Assembly: GCA_946481695.1 (NCBI GenBank)
Contig: CAMLON010000003.1
Location: 1 to 64,000 of the forward strand
Length of the DNA: 64,000 nucleotides
Source: an uncultured Bartonella sp.
Lineage (GTDB): Bacteria > Pseudomonadota > Alphaproteobacteria > Rhizobiales > Rhizobiaceae
Direction: 5' to 3'
The stretch's first letter is position 1. Each line of letters opens with the position of its first letter. A program made the translations under genes and the position numbers. Below the pieces are notes generated by a model, which was not told the DNA's origin, searched no databases, and worked only from the letters and a program-made list of their open reading frames with translations. Below are positions 63,221-64,000 of this stretch, in pieces.

Positions 63221-63826
63221 ATGTCAAAGCATCTTTCGGGTCCAGAAATAGAAAAACTTATCCAACTTCTTGCACGTGTTCCTGGTCTTGGTCCACGTTC
63301 GGCAAGACGGGCTGCACTTTTCCTTATCAAGAAAAAAGAAGCTTTATTGAAGCCGCTAGGCCTTGCCATGCAGGATGCTGCCGAAAAAATACGCATCTGT
63401 TCGGTCTGTGGTAATGTTGATACATCCGACCCGTGTTCGGTTTGCACCGACCCGAGACGCGATCAATCTACAATCATTGTTGTCGAAGATGTCTCCGATC
63501 TGTGGGCGCTGGAACGGGCGGGCACTATGCAGGTCAAATATCATGTTCTGGGCGGACACCTTTCACCTCTCGATGGCGTAGGGCCGGATGATCTCAACAT
63601 AGCAAGCCTTGTCAACCGCGTGGCTGAAGGCAATGTCAAGGAAGTGATTCTCGCGGTCAATGCGACGATTGAAGGCCAGACAACAGCTCATTATCTTACT
63701 GACCAGCTTCATTCCTATCCTGTAAAAATTACGCGTTTGGCACATGGCGTTCCTGTTGGCGGTGAACTTGATTATCTTGATGATGGTACTTTGGCTGCGG
63801 CGTTACGAGCAAGGACGAGTCTTTGA
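63221..63826 (+). CDS. recR: Recombination protein RecR
   Basis: Part of the RecFOR complex that loads RecA on gaps, 201 residues. An N-terminal helix-hairpin-helix ([19 protein letters not shown]), the zinc motif with Cys60, Cys63, Cys72 and Cys75 (CSVCGN..DPCSVC), and the Toprim domain ([18 protein letters not shown] through [19 protein letters not shown]) are all present, ending [19 protein letters not shown] ([19 protein letters not shown]). Transcribed after the dnaX-ebfC terminator; a lytic transglycosylase gene starts four bases past its stop. Confidence 0.96.
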   Translation: MSKHLSGPEIEKLIQLLARVPGLGPRSARRAALFLIKKKEALLKPLGLAMQDAAEKIRICSVCGNVDTSDPCSVCTDPRRDQSTIIVVEDVSDLWALERAGTMQVKYHVLGGHLSPLDGVGPDDLNIASLVNRVAEGNVKEVILAVNATIEGQTTAHYLTDQLHSYPVKITRLAHGVPVGGELDYLDDGTLAAALRARTSL

Positions 63827-63829
63827 AGA

Positions 63830-64000
63830 ATGTTGAAAACGCTTCGTTTTTTTACAGCATTTATCATTCTTTTTGCCGCTTTGGTGGCAAATGCCCCGGC
63901 CATTGATCGGGACGCGATCAATGGTCAATTTAACAATTGGCTTAACAAGGATTTTTATAACGACGCTCTCAAATCAGGAATTTCGGCAGGACCATTTTCT
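63830..64000 (+). CDS. Lytic murein transglycosylase, N-terminal part (runs off window)
   Basis: Only the first 57 codons are in the window. They encode a signal sequence (FFTAFIILFAALVANAPA) followed by INGQFNNWLNKDFYNDALKSGISAGPF, which matches the start of MltB-type (family 3) lytic transglycosylases, where a FxxWLxxxxxxAxxxGISxxxF pattern opens the mature domain. The ATG at 63830 lies just after the recR stop with GAAGAAT before it, suggesting cotranscription with recR. The catalytic part is outside the window. Confidence 0.75.
   Translation, partial: MLKTLRFFTAFIILFAALVANAPAIDRDAINGQFNNWLNKDFYNDALKSGISAGPFS

Noticed and set aside
1..64000. CRISPR arrays, transposases, integrases, attachment sites or phage modules
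   Set aside because: No regularly spaced long repeats, no DDE or recombinase motifs, and no tRNA-flanking direct repeat next to tRNA-Gly at 36439 were seen.

Overview
The window looks like chromosomal DNA of an alphaproteobacterium of the Rhizobiales/Hyphomicrobiales, most like the Bartonellaceae. The grounds are the moderate-to-low GC with AT-rich gaps, two tandem Omp31/hemin-binding-type outer membrane proteins, DUF4170, DUF374 and DUF2093 genes beside waaA-lpxK, a SAM-II riboswitch before metZ, and a long-form dCTP deaminase. A complete-looking nitrate reductase operon and a PQQ glucose dehydrogenase point to a metabolically richer, gut-type Bartonella rather than the blood-borne pathogens; this last step is inference. 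No transposase, phage module, integrase or CRISPR array was seen.

Layout: 1-4459 is the 3' part of a respiratory nitrate reductase operon, narH(partial)-narJ-narI-ppiC-moaA. 4975-11030 holds a D-2-hydroxyacid dehydrogenase, an M29 aminopeptidase, mutM, an M20 peptidase and an RNase D-like exonuclease, plus a candidate minus-strand small RNA near 7.5 kb. 11.2-13.2 kb holds the two outer membrane proteins with a shared promoter motif. Then come ileS, a lipoprotein, an aldo/keto reductase with tadA, and rluB-rsmD followed by a two-subunit M16 peptidase pair. 25.2-31.2 kb holds pmbA-cysQ, a small DUF4170 protein, and the lipid A/Kdo genes DUF374-waaA-lpxK with convergent DUF2093. 31.8-36.5 kb holds mutL, metZ with its riboswitch, the dCTP deaminase and tRNA-Gly(CCC). 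gcd and a SleB-type cell wall hydrolase follow. 41.8-47.3 kb is the high-affinity phosphate operon pstSCAB-phoU on the minus strand. gshB, moeB and a small hydrophilic protein precede the yejABEF peptide importer with a membrane cytochrome c. kdsB-pheA, HIT-nudC and the conserved ffs-dnaX-ebfC-recR cluster close the window, which ends inside a lytic transglycosylase gene.

Functional links: the nar operon makes its own chaperone (NarJ), a PpiC-type foldase and the first molybdopterin enzyme; MoeB is also in the window. WaaA, LpxK and KdsB serve Kdo2-lipid A synthesis. TadA, IleS, RluB, RsmD and tRNA-Gly serve translation; MutM, MutL, RecR and DnaX serve DNA maintenance.

Most notable observations: a SAM-II riboswitch interrupted by a 70-nt hairpin insertion, a possible -1 frameshift site in dnaX predicting a 431-residue gamma form, a promoter-to-terminator small RNA at 7.5 kb, paired promoter motifs before the two Omp genes, and two eroded genes.
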